A DNA stretch of 64,000 bases from Agromyces lapidis (GTDB lineage: Bacteria > Actinomycetota > Actinomycetes > Actinomycetales > Microbacteriaceae). Position 1 is the stretch's first letter. Each line of letters opens with the position of its first letter. The position numbers and the translations under genes were made by a program. The DNA lies in assembly GCF_009749405.1 (NCBI RefSeq), contig NZ_WBIQ01000007.1:124001-188000 (forward strand), given 5' to 3'. Positions 63,976-64,000 of this stretch are shown one piece after another. The notes under the pieces are model-generated. The model worked only from the letters and a program-made list of their open reading frames with translations. It searched no databases and was not told the DNA's origin.

Positions 63976-64000
63976 TCCGTTCCGTTCTGTCGATCTCGAA

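Overview
The window is GC-rich DNA (roughly 70 % GC) from an actinobacterium, most likely a member of Microbacteriaceae (an Agromyces- or Leifsonia-like organism is a guess). Evidence is the actinobacterial gene order lepA - DUF1990 - hemW - hrcA - dnaJ - rsmE - HIT - phoH - ybeY - corC-like - era, the later leuA - recO - uppS and dusB - dgt - dnaG blocks, the long-form leuA, the codon use, and a CIRCE site on hrcA.

Layout. 1-12.5 kb: translation, heme and heat-shock housekeeping genes, mostly in one overlapping + strand series, interrupted by two DUF4870 membrane genes on the - strand. 12.6-17.7 kb: a two-component system, a beta-lactamase-fold hydrolase and a MacB-like ABC exporter. 17.8-24.6 kb: leuA with a leucine-rich leader peptide and attenuator-like stem, a TRIC channel, recO, uppS, a UbiB-type kinase and a PadR regulator. 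24.6-31 kb: P-loop protein, FrnE-type DsbA with a coupled 57-residue protein, YbaK, then dusB-dgt-dnaG. 31.2-38.6 kb: a peptide/nickel-type ABC operon with a fused double ATPase, an extra ATPase and a 2-hydroxyacid dehydrogenase. 38.7-45.2 kb: tRNA-Asn, a Fic protein overlapping azlCD, deformylase, a DMT/NIPA-like transporter and a glycosyltransferase.

45.2-51.7 kb is accessory. Just after an intact CAT-anticodon tRNA lies a small metal-resistance island that ends near a deleted copy of the same tRNA. It holds two MerR regulators, three promoters with the 19-20 bp spacers typical of MerR control, small cysteine proteins, a frameshifted and truncated mercuric-reductase-like remnant, an ACR3-type efflux gene, and an MFS gene behind a perfect CsoR/CstR-type palindrome. 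51.7-64 kb: secreted and energy-stress genes, including an LVIVD-repeat protein, two M23 peptidases, a universal stress protein, a coupled phosphoketolase - GH65 phosphorylase - GAPDH-fragment operon, and a DUF305 - M23 - F510_1955 group of the kind seen near copper-resistance genes.

Two signals run through the whole window. First, about fifteen genes carry a -10 hexamer of the type nAnnnT placed 6-7 bases before the start codon, which predicts leaderless mRNAs and helps fix starts. Second, the 9-mer GAGGCATCC/GGATGCCTC occurs at least 13 times in both orientations and several reading frames, far above the roughly one copy base composition would give.
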